Shown here piece after piece: positions 45,656 to 54,208 of a stretch of 64,000 nucleotides of DNA; the stretch's first letter is position 1, and every line of letters starts with the position of its first letter. The stretch comes from Phenylobacterium conjunctum (lineage in GTDB: Bacteria > Pseudomonadota > Alphaproteobacteria > Caulobacterales > Caulobacteraceae), in the NCBI RefSeq assembly GCF_042679085.1, contig NZ_JBHTLQ010000015.1, positions 20,088 through 84,087 on the forward strand, given 5' to 3'. A program made the translations under genes and the position numbers. The notes below the pieces were generated by a model. It had not been told where the DNA came from. It saw only the letters and a program-made list of their open reading frames with translations, and did no database searches.

Positions 45656-46855
45656 CTATCCGCCCGGAGGATTGCGGGCGGCCCAGTGACCAAGGGGTGT
45701 CTGGCCCGTGGCGGCGAGTTCCGGATGGGCGACAAGATAGGCGCTGGTGTGTAGCCCCGGCGCGCTCTCGCCGACCCGCCAGGCCCCGCCCCAGAGATAG
45801 TCGGTCAAGGGATCAAGCCCCTCACCAGAGGTTCCCCCCTTGGCGACATGGGCGCCCCCATCGAACCAGGGTCCCGGCGACAGCCCCGCGTCGCGGCCAC
45901 GCCAGGCGAAGGCCGTCAAAGCCTCCTGCCCGGCGAAGTCAGGATAGGTTCGCGCGAACCAGGCGGGATCGAAGAGCGGATTCGGCTTCAGGCCGCGCGC
46001 CGAGCCTTCCAACAGGAAATGCAGCAGCGGATTGGCCGCAACCTCCCCGCCCAGCTGAGACGCATAGTAGGCCGGTTCGAACAGGGGATGCGGGCTGAGC
46101 CCTGAGGCGGCCCCGACGCGAAGGAAGTGGGCCAGAGGCGCTTCCCGGGCGCCGAAGAGGTCCACGGCCTGGGTGAGATAGTGATCCGTTCGGAACAGCG
46201 GGTGCGGATCGAGTCCGGCGAAGGCTCCGATACGCATGTAATGCTCAAGGGGGGTAAGCCCCGTCTCCCCGAGATCGATCCGATTGTGCTCAACATAGAA
46301 GCGGGCGTTGAACAGGGGATGCGGATCGCGCAGCTCAGCGCCGCCTTGCAGGATGTAGTGGACCAGGGGGCAGAGCCCCGCGGCGGCCACATCGGGATAG
46401 CGCTCAAGATAGAAGGCCTGGTCGAACAGGGCGTGGGGCTGGGCGGTCGGATCGACGCCCCGGCCGACATAGGCCGCGATCGCCGAGACCTGGCGCCCGC
46501 CGGATAGCCAGAGCCCGGACGCCGCCACCACCAGGGGCCCACCACCCAGCCGGACCACCAGCTTCTCGGCGCGGCGGCGATGGCGATTGCGTCGGGCGGG
46601 CCGCTGCCCGGATATCGCCTGGGCTCGCCAGTGCGCCAACGCGCCGACCCGCGCGCGGGCCTCAGCCTCGCACCGCGCCGCCAGAGCATCCATCAGGGCG
46701 GCGCTCAGCCGCGCCCGGGTCAGGGCTTCGTCGCTCTGCGCCCGCTGCACCTTGGCCCGCAAGGCCGCCTGGCGCGCCGTCAAGGTTTCGATCTTCTCCT
46801 GGACGCTCTTGGGCCAGGCGTTCAGCGCCCGGGGCGCGGGGTCGGGACTGGACAT
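45656..46855 (-). CDS. Repeat-only protein with seven HPLF/HYL repeats
   Basis: A 399-residue protein with no enzyme domain. Residues about 15-105 are a charged helical region (EKIETLTARQAALRAKVQRA-type heptads). The rest is seven units of about 38 residues with the pattern HPLF-x3-YYL...DVA...PL.HYL..G...G..P. Examples are HALFDQAFYLERYPDV, HPLFEPAYYASQL and HPLFRTDHYL. The same units occur in the proteins at 47927 and 51020, and the N-terminal region also resembles the one at 51020. I know no named domain for it. The start at 46855 avoids 34 residues of unlikely leader. A scaffold role in the glycan machinery is possible. Confidence 0.7.
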   Translation of the reverse strand: MSSPDPAPRALNAWPKSVQEKIETLTARQAALRAKVQRAQSDEALTRARLSAALMDALAARCEAEARARVGALAHWRAQAISGQRPARRNRHRRRAEKLVVRLGGGPLVVAASGLWLSGGRQVSAIAAYVGRGVDPTAQPHALFDQAFYLERYPDVAAAGLCPLVHYILQGGAELRDPHPLFNARFYVEHNRIDLGETGLTPLEHYMRIGAFAGLDPHPLFRTDHYLTQAVDLFGAREAPLAHFLRVGAASGLSPHPLFEPAYYASQLGGEVAANPLLHFLLEGSARGLKPNPLFDPAWFARTYPDFAGQEALTAFAWRGRDAGLSPGPWFDGGAHVAKGGTSGEGLDPLTDYLWGGAWRVGESAPGLHTSAYLVAHPELAATGQTPLGHWAARNPPGG

Positions 46856-46886
46856 CGGACTTGTTTCGTTCGGGCGCTCGGTCACG

Positions 46887-47930
46887 TCAACGCCGCTCCC
46901 CATCCGCCAGGCCTTCGCCCACCAGCCAGTCGCGGAAACCGCCCGGCCGAGCATCAAAGGGATCCGGGAAGGCGGCCTGCAGGTCTGGGCGGGCGCGATA
47001 GGTCAAGCGGTGCTGCCGGCTGATCGGCGTGCCGTCGGCGTATTGGTCATAGGCCCAGTAACGGGCCGGGATTCGCGGGTCAGTCGCAGCGGACACCTGG
47101 TCCTTGTACCAGCGCCAGACCTCATAGACCGGATAGTTGTCGCCAGCGTAGCGCTTGGTCATCACATCCCCGGTCGGGCCGAGCTTGGTGAAATGCCAGA
47201 AGCGTAGCGGATAACCATTCACCAGGATCCGGCCGTCACCGGTGACCTCGAGCCGCCGCTGGCTCAGGTTCCAGCTGGCCACGTTGTAGCCTGGGTCGCG
47301 GATCACCTTCACCTGCTCGAACAGAGCCGGGACGTGGTCGCACCAGCGCTGGTCGACAAACAGGCCCAAGGGGATGTCGTCGTAGCAGTAGTCCAGCAGC
47401 CGGTCGTTCCACCACTTGGCGAAGCGGGCGCCCTCCCCCGTGGTGCGGATCGCCACAAAACCGAGATTGAAGATGCCCGTCCGCGACGCCGACAGGTCGT
47501 GGTCCAGGATCGCGGACCGCTCCGTGTTCGGATGCAGGAGGTGGGGCGTCAGAAGGATGTCGCTCTCGCCCAGCCAGTCGACCAGGGGATCCAGCGGCCC
47601 GAACAGGGCGGTGTCCGGGTCGAGATAGATGACCGCGTCCGCGCCCGAGGCGCAGGCCTGGTGGATGAAGGGCCCCTTCACCGCGGTGCAGGCCTCGACC
47701 ACGTCATGCTTGAACAGCCAGGCCTTGAAGTCGTCGATCCCGAGATCCTCGGCCCAGACCACCCGGTCAAAGGGCTCCGCGGCGGGGCTGAACACAAAGC
47801 CCAGGGGCGGGCGGTCCGTGATCACCGCCACCAGTTCCCAGTCCGGATGGAAGCGCCGCAGGGTCTGATAGAGCACCCGCGCCCGGTTGAGATAGGAGAA
47901 GGTGAAGCTGGAATAACAGAGGACCTTCAT
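46887..47930 (-). CDS. Glycosyltransferase with DPD motif (GT8-like fold)
   Basis: A 347-residue putative GT-A glycosyltransferase. The metal/nucleotide motif is VIYLDPDTALFGPL, with IFNLGFVAI, FVDQRWCDHVP and GYNVASWNLSQRR further on. The protein at 62421 shares all these blocks, so the two are paralogues. MKVLCYSSF at 47930 is the start, overlapping the upstream gene stop as ATGA; a longer frame adds 84 residues that are antisense noise. It is probably one of the glycan-chain enzymes; donor and acceptor are unknown. Confidence 0.78.
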   Translation of the reverse strand: MKVLCYSSFTFSYLNRARVLYQTLRRFHPDWELVAVITDRPPLGFVFSPAAEPFDRVVWAEDLGIDDFKAWLFKHDVVEACTAVKGPFIHQACASGADAVIYLDPDTALFGPLDPLVDWLGESDILLTPHLLHPNTERSAILDHDLSASRTGIFNLGFVAIRTTGEGARFAKWWNDRLLDYCYDDIPLGLFVDQRWCDHVPALFEQVKVIRDPGYNVASWNLSQRRLEVTGDGRILVNGYPLRFWHFTKLGPTGDVMTKRYAGDNYPVYEVWRWYKDQVSAATDPRIPARYWAYDQYADGTPISRQHRLTYRARPDLQAAFPDPFDARPGGFRDWLVGEGLADGERR

Positions 47931-49873
47931 GCGTCCTCCAGGAGGTCGGCGGTGAGCGCGCTCATGGCCAGGTCGGCGTGTTGCGGCGACCGCTGGCCGC
48001 GGGCCAGGGCGAGCACCTCGCCGGACTCGAACAGGGCGGTCAGCTGAGACTCGTCGGACAGCACCCGCCCATGTCCCCCTTCGGCCACGAAGGCGGCGAT
48101 ATTGCCGCTGTCCGGCCGCGTCAGGATGGCGACACCCGCCGCAACGGCCTCGTGCGCCGTATAGGAGAAGGTCTCGCGGCACAGGGACCAGAGCACCGCG
48201 ACATCGATCTGCAGCGTCTCAAGGGCGTCCAGCATGGCCCGCGGCGTCTCCAGGGTCACGGCGACCTCCTGGAAAGCCAGGCGCGCGGCCTTCACCGGCC
48301 GGGAGGCGAGATGCCAGAATTCATAGCGCGGATCGCCTGAGAAGCGCTCGGCGAGGGCCTGGAACGCGGGCCAGCCCTTGTGCGGCGAAGGCATGCCGAG
48401 GAAGGCGACGCGCAGCGGGCCATGGCGAAGGGCTCTCTTTGGCGCGGCGCGCGGAACAAGCCGGGCCAAGGGGGCGATGACATAGGGCTGATCCACGGGC
48501 GCGGTGGTCCGGGCCCGCCACAGGTCGTAGACCGACTGGGACGGCGCGGCCACGGTCAGGTCCAGCGCCCGGAACAGGGCGGCGTGCGCCGCCACGTGCC
48601 AGGCTCGTTGCGCGCCGAAAACGCAAAGATGACAGGCCGGGCTGTCCGCCGGCGGCGCGGCGCAGTCCGCCACCTCGTTTCGCATCAGGTGATAGCCGGC
48701 GCAGAGGCTCGTGAAGTCGTGCAGCCAGAGGAACCCTTTGGAGAGGCCCGCGGCCCTGAGGATGGCCACCACCTCGTCCGGCTGGTGGCCAAGCATATTG
48801 TGGATCGCAAAGCTGGTCTGGGCGCCGGTGGGGGCGGGTTTCAGCGCCGCGGCGATGGTGTCCGCATCAAACACCCCCACCGGCGCCCCGTTCAGGAGCA
48901 CGCCAAGGGCGCCCACTGCGCCGGCGGGCCGCACGATGGGCCAATGGGTGGCGGGGAACAGGTGCAGATGGTCCCGGCCCAGCGCGCCCATGGCGGCGTC
49001 TTCGCGCTGCAGGCAAAGCTGAACACCGCCAACATTGGCCGTGTAGTCGTCGTGGCTGAACGTGATGTGCAGGTCGCCTCGGACCGAGCGACGCGTGGCG
49101 AGGGCGGCCTCGAGCGCCGACGCCGGATCGCGCTCGACCTTGGCGGCCCGCTGCGCCGCCGTCGCGAGGCGCTTCTCCATAGACTCCAGTCCACTGATCA
49201 CCTGGTGCCGGAAGCCCAGGTCATAGCCGGGCGTGCGCCCCTCAGCGCGGCCCGCCGCCAGCCAGTGGAAGAACGGATTGAGGCCCGCCGCGCCGACGTC
49301 CGGATTCAGCTCCAGATAGTCGCGGGCCGAGAAGGCCAGGTTGGGATTGCGCCCTTCGCGCCAGCCGTTGGTCAGATAGTGCTCCAGGGGGTCCAGCCCC
49401 AGGTCGGCGACATCCGAATTGGCCCAGAGATAGTAGTCGGCGTCGAACTCCGGGGCGATCATCGCCCGGGCCTCATCCAGGCTAGGTCCCGCCGGCGGCG
49501 CCGTAGCGGCCACCGATGGCCGCGGGCGCGGAGGATCGAAACGCCAGGCCGTCGCGTGCCCGGCGTCGCGCTTCAGCCAGACATAGTCGAGCGCGTAGGC
49601 GGAGGCGGCGATGGCCCGGCCTTCGCGCCACCCCTGTTCGAGATAGTGATGGAAGGGGTCGCTCCCGGCGACGTCGGGGTTCGCCTCCAGGTAGGCCTTG
49701 GACGAGAACCAGGGGGCGGGGTCGCGCAGCTCCCGCCAGCCGGCGTCGACATAATGGCGAAGGGGTTCGCCACCCTGCTGAGCCACGTCGGGATAGGCCA
49801 GTCGGTAGAAGCTCGCATCGAAGGCGGCCGCCAGAACGCGGTAGGCGTGATCGTTGTCGGCCGCATCGGCCAT
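47927..49873 (-). CDS. GT4-like glycosyltransferase with HPLF/HYL repeats
   Basis: A 648-residue protein. Residues about 1-210 hold four repeats of the HYL type (FDASFYRLAYPDVA, KAYLEANPDVAG, FDADYYLWANSDVA and ARDYLELNPDVG). The remainder looks like a GT-B enzyme: N-terminal half with HITFSHDDYTANVGGVQL, linker, then VAFLGMPSPHKGWPAFQAL and the sugar-nucleotide-binding ETFSYTAHEAVAAGVAIL block of GT4 proteins. It is divergent from the second sulfotransferase gene and overlaps the DPD-motif transferase gene by 4 bp. Confidence 0.8.
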   Translation of the reverse strand: MADAADNDHAYRVLAAAFDASFYRLAYPDVAQQGGEPLRHYVDAGWRELRDPAPWFSSKAYLEANPDVAGSDPFHHYLEQGWREGRAIAASAYALDYVWLKRDAGHATAWRFDPPRPRPSVAATAPPAGPSLDEARAMIAPEFDADYYLWANSDVADLGLDPLEHYLTNGWREGRNPNLAFSARDYLELNPDVGAAGLNPFFHWLAAGRAEGRTPGYDLGFRHQVISGLESMEKRLATAAQRAAKVERDPASALEAALATRRSVRGDLHITFSHDDYTANVGGVQLCLQREDAAMGALGRDHLHLFPATHWPIVRPAGAVGALGVLLNGAPVGVFDADTIAAALKPAPTGAQTSFAIHNMLGHQPDEVVAILRAAGLSKGFLWLHDFTSLCAGYHLMRNEVADCAAPPADSPACHLCVFGAQRAWHVAAHAALFRALDLTVAAPSQSVYDLWRARTTAPVDQPYVIAPLARLVPRAAPKRALRHGPLRVAFLGMPSPHKGWPAFQALAERFSGDPRYEFWHLASRPVKAARLAFQEVAVTLETPRAMLDALETLQIDVAVLWSLCRETFSYTAHEAVAAGVAILTRPDSGNIAAFVAEGGHGRVLSDESQLTALFESGEVLALARGQRSPQHADLAMSALTADLLEDA

Positions 49874-50026
49874 GCGCGGTCTTCCTGTGCCTCAGGGCCG
49901 GTTAGTGCAACAGAAGCGGGAGGCGATCAACCGCGCCCTTCGCCCGGCGCAAGCACCGGCGCCCTTGTCGGACGCCCCGCGCGCCCCTACAGCGGGAAAC
50001 CTCACCTATGTCACTCCAGGGAACAA

Positions 50027-51010
50027 ATGCCCTCCGCGAAGGCCAATACGGGTATGCAGACGGCGCGGCCGGCCTATCTGGTCCTGGGCATGCACCGGTC
50101 CGGCACCTCGGCGGCGACCCAGTTGCTGGCCCTGGCGGGGGCGAACCTGCCAGGCCGGCTGATCGAGGGCGATGAGCACAACGCCAAGGGCTATTTCGAA
50201 CCCTGGCGGATCGCGGTGTTCAACGACGAGCGGCTCCGGGCCGCTGGCTCGGCCTGGCACGACCCCTTTGCGCATCCCTATGTGGCCCTGCCCGACGCCG
50301 GCCAGGAGGCCGCGTGGACGGAGCGCGCGCGGGCCTTGTTTGTGGAGGAGTACCAGGGCGCCGCCATTCCGCTGCTGAAGGATCCGCGGGTCTCAGTGCT
50401 GACGCCCCTTTGGCGGCCGGTCCTGGAAGACCTGGGCTACGAACTGCGCTGCGTGATCCCCGTGCGCCACCCCCTGGCCGTCGCCGGCTCGCTGGGCAAG
50501 CGCGACGGCTTCCCGGTCGAGAAGTCGGTGCTGCTCTGGGTCACCTACATGCTGGCGGCGGAGGCGGGCAGCCGCGGCCTGAAGCGCGCCTTTGTCGACT
50601 ACGACACCCTGTTGACCGACTGGCGCGGCGAGGTCGCCCGGATCGAGACTGCGCATGGCGCGCCGCTTCCGGCCCTGACGGAGGCCGCGGCCGTCGAGAT
50701 CGACGCATTCCTGACCCCCGAACTGCGGCGCAACACCGGCGATGACCAGCTGCACCAGGTCCCGATCTCGGGCGGCCTCGCCCAGTCAGTGTTCTCCGCC
50801 TTCCAGATCGCCGCGGCCGGAGCGCCCCTGGACCTTCGCGCCCTGGACGCCGCCACCGCACGGCTTTTGGAGATGCGGGCCCAGATGGGCCCCCTCGTCT
50901 CCCCGGTCACCCGCGACCTGGACCAGGCTCGCAGCGATCTCGCCGACGCCCACCGCCTGTACGCCTTCCGCATGTCCGAGGCCCTGGACAAGCTCCTAGA
51001 GCAGCACTGA
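50027..51010 (+). CDS. Sulfotransferase family protein
   Basis: A 327-residue P-loop sulfotransferase-like protein. The 5'-phosphosulfate loop is VLGMHRSGTSAATQLL (about 16-31), and the 3'-phosphate site is VIPVRHPLAVAGSLGKRD. EGDEHNAKGYFEP is typical of bacterial members in polysaccharide loci. A much longer open frame reaches back to 48380, but that part is antisense to the 47927 gene; the ATG at 50027 begins the recognisable domain. The C-terminal helix (ARSDLADAHRLYAFRM) may be a coiled coil. It is the second sulfotransferase in the locus. Confidence 0.83.
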   Translation: MPSAKANTGMQTARPAYLVLGMHRSGTSAATQLLALAGANLPGRLIEGDEHNAKGYFEPWRIAVFNDERLRAAGSAWHDPFAHPYVALPDAGQEAAWTERARALFVEEYQGAAIPLLKDPRVSVLTPLWRPVLEDLGYELRCVIPVRHPLAVAGSLGKRDGFPVEKSVLLWVTYMLAAEAGSRGLKRAFVDYDTLLTDWRGEVARIETAHGAPLPALTEAAAVEIDAFLTPELRRNTGDDQLHQVPISGGLAQSVFSAFQIAAAGAPLDLRALDAATARLLEMRAQMGPLVSPVTRDLDQARSDLADAHRLYAFRMSEALDKLLEQH

Positions 51011-51019
51011 GCAGCGCCC

Positions 51020-54000
51020 TTGTCCGAGCCCTCCCCCGCCGCCCCGTCGAATGACGTCGCCGCCCTGCTCGCCCGCAGGCGTGAGCTGTTCCTGGTGCGG
51101 CGCACGGTCGCCGAGGATCGCTGGCGCCGCTATTGCGAGGCCGCCGGCCGCCGCATGTGGGACCGCCAGCGTGGCGCCGCCGAGCAGCGGCTCGACAATC
51201 TGCTGGCGCGGGGCAAGTGGCCGGGGCGCGTGCTGCTGCTGGCCCGTTCCGGCCTGTGGAACCCGAGGATCCGCACGGGGCTGGGCGGCGTGGCCGGGCC
51301 GGCGCTCGACATCGTCTCCTACGTCCGCGCCGGCCCACGGGCCGACGCGAACCCGCGCGCCCTGTTCGACCAGGCCTTCTATCTTGAGCATAACCCGGAC
51401 ATCAGCAAGACGGCCTGGGCGCCCCTGGCCCACTACCTGATTGCGGGCGACGCCGAAGGCCGCCAGCCGCACCCGCTGTTCGATCTGGCCGACTACCGGG
51501 CCACCCACGCCGTGAAGTTGGCCGCCTGCGGGCTCACCGCCCTGCAGCACTTCGTCTATGTGGGCGCTCGCGAGGGCTACGACCCGCACATGCTGTTCGA
51601 CCTGCGCCACTATGTGGGCCAGTGCGAGGCGGTGGCGAGAACGGGGGAGAACCCCCTGACCCACTATCTGCGCGAGGGCTGGCGACAGGGTCTGAACCCT
51701 CACCCGCTGTTCGCCAACGACTGGTACCTGGAACGCAATCCCGAGCTCGCCGAGCTCAAGATCGCGCCCCTGCTGCACTACGTGACCGCCGGAGCCCTGG
51801 AGGGGCGCGCGCCGCACCCGCTGTTCGACGCCGGCTGGTACGGGGAGCGCTATCGCGAGGCCGCGCCGCGCGGCTCGACACCGCTGGCCCAGTTCCTGAC
51901 CAGCCACCCCGAAGAGCGGCGCAACCCCAGCGGCGACTTCGATTCCAACTTCTATTTCGACCAGGCCGCCGACGCGCCACGCGATGTCCATGCCCTGGTC
52001 CACTACCTGACCGAGGGCGCCTTCCTGGGCCTTTCGCCAGCGGCGGACTTCCACGAAGAAACCTATCTGGCCGAGACCCCGCAGCTGGCCGACAGTGAGA
52101 TGAGCGGGCTGGAGCACTGGATCCGCTCGCGCCTGCCCAAACCCCAGGGGCCGGCGCACACCGGCCTGGCCCTCGACGGGGGTCTGTTCGAGCAGTTGCG
52201 CGGCCAGGCCCGGCTGCGCGATCCCGGCGCCTACAACACCGAGGCCTATCTCGACCTGGCCGCCGACGCCCGCCGCCTGCGCGAGCAGCGCAAGGCGGCG
52301 TTCCAGCCTGAGCCGCTGAAGCTAATCCGGGTCGCCCAGGCGGAGGTCGACGCCGCGGCGCAGGCGCTGAGCTTTCCGAGCCCGGCGGCGCCGAAGGCCT
52401 CCATCGTCATCCCGGCCTACAACAACCTGACCTACACCCTGGAATGCCTGGCCGCGCTCAGCGCCGCCGGCGGCCTCGACGCCGCCGAGGTCATCGTCAT
52501 CGACGACGCCTCCCAGGACCGCACCGCTGAGGTGCTGGCCAAGGTTCCTGGCCTCAAGCTGATCGTCAACGCCGAGAACCTGGGCTTCATCCGCACCTGC
52601 AACCGCGCGGCCGAGGCCGCGACGGGCGAATTCGTCATCTTCCTGAACAACGACGTCCAGGTCCGCGACGGCTGGCTGGGCGCCCTGCTCGCCCCCTTCG
52701 CGGACTGGGAACGGGTCGGCGCCACCGCGCCCAAGATGCTGTTCCCGGATGGTCGGCTGCAGGAGGCCGGCGCCCGCATCGGGCTGGACGGAACCTCCGA
52801 GATGATCGGGCTGTTCGAGGACCCGAACCTGGCCCGCTGGAACACCCGGCGCGAGGTGGACTACGCGTCGGGCGCCTGCCTGGCGGTGCGCCGCGAGGTC
52901 TTCGCCGAGCTGGGCGGCTTCGACATGGCCTTCGTGCCGGCCTATTGCGAGGACGCCGACCTCTGCTTCCGCCTGCGCCAGCGCGGCCTGCGGATCGTCT
53001 ATGAGCCCACCGCCGAGATCGTCCACCACCTCAGCATCACCGCCGAGAGCATCGATTCGAGCTACAAGCTCCGCCTGGCCACCCGCAACCAGCAGACCTT
53101 CGTGCAGCGCTGGGCGCAGGACCTGGAGGCGCTGAACCAGGTCCGCACCATCGCCTTCCACCTGCCGCAGTTCCACGCCATCCCGGAGAACGACCGCTGG
53201 TGGGGCGCCGGCTTCACCGAGTGGACCAATGTCACCCGGGCCCTGCCGAACTATCGCGGCCACTACCAGCCGCACCGGCCGGCCGACCTGGGCTTCTATG
53301 ACCTGACCGATGCGGACGCCCTGCGACGCCAGGGCGAGCTCGCGCGCCGCTATGGGGTCTCCGGCTTCTGCCATTACTTCTACTGGTTCTCCGGCGGTCG
53401 CCGCGTGCTGGAAAAGCCGCTCGAGCACCTGAAGACCGGCGCGGCCGGGGATTTCCCGTTCTGCCTGTGCTGGGCCAACGAGAACTGGACCCGCACCTGG
53501 GACGGCCAGGAGCGCGACGTCCTGCTTGAGCAGACCTATGGCGACGGCGACGCCGAGGCGGTGATCGCCGAGCTGGCGGCCTTCTTTGACCGGCCGAACC
53601 ATATCCGGGTCAACGGCAAGCCCCTGGTGCTGATCTATCGGATGGGCCTGCTGCCGAACGCCCGGGCCTGGGCCGAGACCTGGCGCGCCTGGTGCCGGGC
53701 CAACGGTCATGGCGAGATCTACCTGGCCTTTGTGGAAACCTTCGAACACGCTGGCGCGGCGCTGGACCCCGCGGCCTTTGGCTTCGACGCCTCGGTGGAG
53801 TTTCCCCCGGCCGGGGCGGCCACCCCGGTCCACCCGCCGGGAGCCCTGATCAATCCGCACTTCAAGGGTCACGTGGCCGACTATCGCCACACCGTGCGGC
53901 GCTATTTCGAGGCGGAAATCCCGGGGCACACCCGGTTCCGGGGCGTGGCGCCGTCCTGGGACAACACGGCGCGGCGCCAGGATGCGCCCTACATCTTCCA

Positions 54001-54208
54001 CTTCGCCTCGCCCGGCGCATTCCAGGCCTGGCTTGAAGTCGCCTTCGCTGAGACCCGCCGGCAGAACTATGGCGACGAGCGGATCGTGTTCATCAACGCC
54101 TGGAACGAATGGGCCGAGGGCGCCCACCTGGAACCGGACGTGAAGTTCGGCCACGGGTGGCTGGAGGCGGTCCGCAACGCCTATGACGCGGATTTCCTGA
54201 AGCGATGA
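51020..54208 (+). CDS. Repeat-GT2-WbsX multidomain glycan enzyme
   Basis: A 1062-residue three-part protein. Residues about 1-110 are charged helices. About 110-390 hold seven HPLF/HYL repeats (for example HPLFANDWYLERNPEL). About 455-690 is a GT2 transferase with ASIVIPAYNNLTYTLE, VIDDASQDRT, FLNNDVQV and CEDADLCFRLRQRG. About 712-1062 is a WbsX/GH99-like domain with AFHLPQFHAIPENDRWWG, GFTEWTNV and NAWNEWAEGAHLEPD. The start is TTG at 51020; no better start exists before the repeats. It follows the sulfotransferase by 9 bp and overlaps the next gene, so it is in that operon. It may both extend and trim or branch the glycan. Confidence 0.83.
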   Translation: MSEPSPAAPSNDVAALLARRRELFLVRRTVAEDRWRRYCEAAGRRMWDRQRGAAEQRLDNLLARGKWPGRVLLLARSGLWNPRIRTGLGGVAGPALDIVSYVRAGPRADANPRALFDQAFYLEHNPDISKTAWAPLAHYLIAGDAEGRQPHPLFDLADYRATHAVKLAACGLTALQHFVYVGAREGYDPHMLFDLRHYVGQCEAVARTGENPLTHYLREGWRQGLNPHPLFANDWYLERNPELAELKIAPLLHYVTAGALEGRAPHPLFDAGWYGERYREAAPRGSTPLAQFLTSHPEERRNPSGDFDSNFYFDQAADAPRDVHALVHYLTEGAFLGLSPAADFHEETYLAETPQLADSEMSGLEHWIRSRLPKPQGPAHTGLALDGGLFEQLRGQARLRDPGAYNTEAYLDLAADARRLREQRKAAFQPEPLKLIRVAQAEVDAAAQALSFPSPAAPKASIVIPAYNNLTYTLECLAALSAAGGLDAAEVIVIDDASQDRTAEVLAKVPGLKLIVNAENLGFIRTCNRAAEAATGEFVIFLNNDVQVRDGWLGALLAPFADWERVGATAPKMLFPDGRLQEAGARIGLDGTSEMIGLFEDPNLARWNTRREVDYASGACLAVRREVFAELGGFDMAFVPAYCEDADLCFRLRQRGLRIVYEPTAEIVHHLSITAESIDSSYKLRLATRNQQTFVQRWAQDLEALNQVRTIAFHLPQFHAIPENDRWWGAGFTEWTNVTRALPNYRGHYQPHRPADLGFYDLTDADALRRQGELARRYGVSGFCHYFYWFSGGRRVLEKPLEHLKTGAAGDFPFCLCWANENWTRTWDGQERDVLLEQTYGDGDAEAVIAELAAFFDRPNHIRVNGKPLVLIYRMGLLPNARAWAETWRAWCRANGHGEIYLAFVETFEHAGAALDPAAFGFDASVEFPPAGAATPVHPPGALINPHFKGHVADYRHTVRRYFEAEIPGHTRFRGVAPSWDNTARRQDAPYIFHFASPGAFQAWLEVAFAETRRQNYGDERIVFINAWNEWAEGAHLEPDVKFGHGWLEAVRNAYDADFLKR

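Noticed and set aside
48380..50026. 549-codon extension ahead of the sulfotransferase at 50027
   Set aside because: It is antisense to the repeat-bearing glycosyltransferase gene, has no protein pattern, and the sulfotransferase domain begins right after the ATG at 50027.
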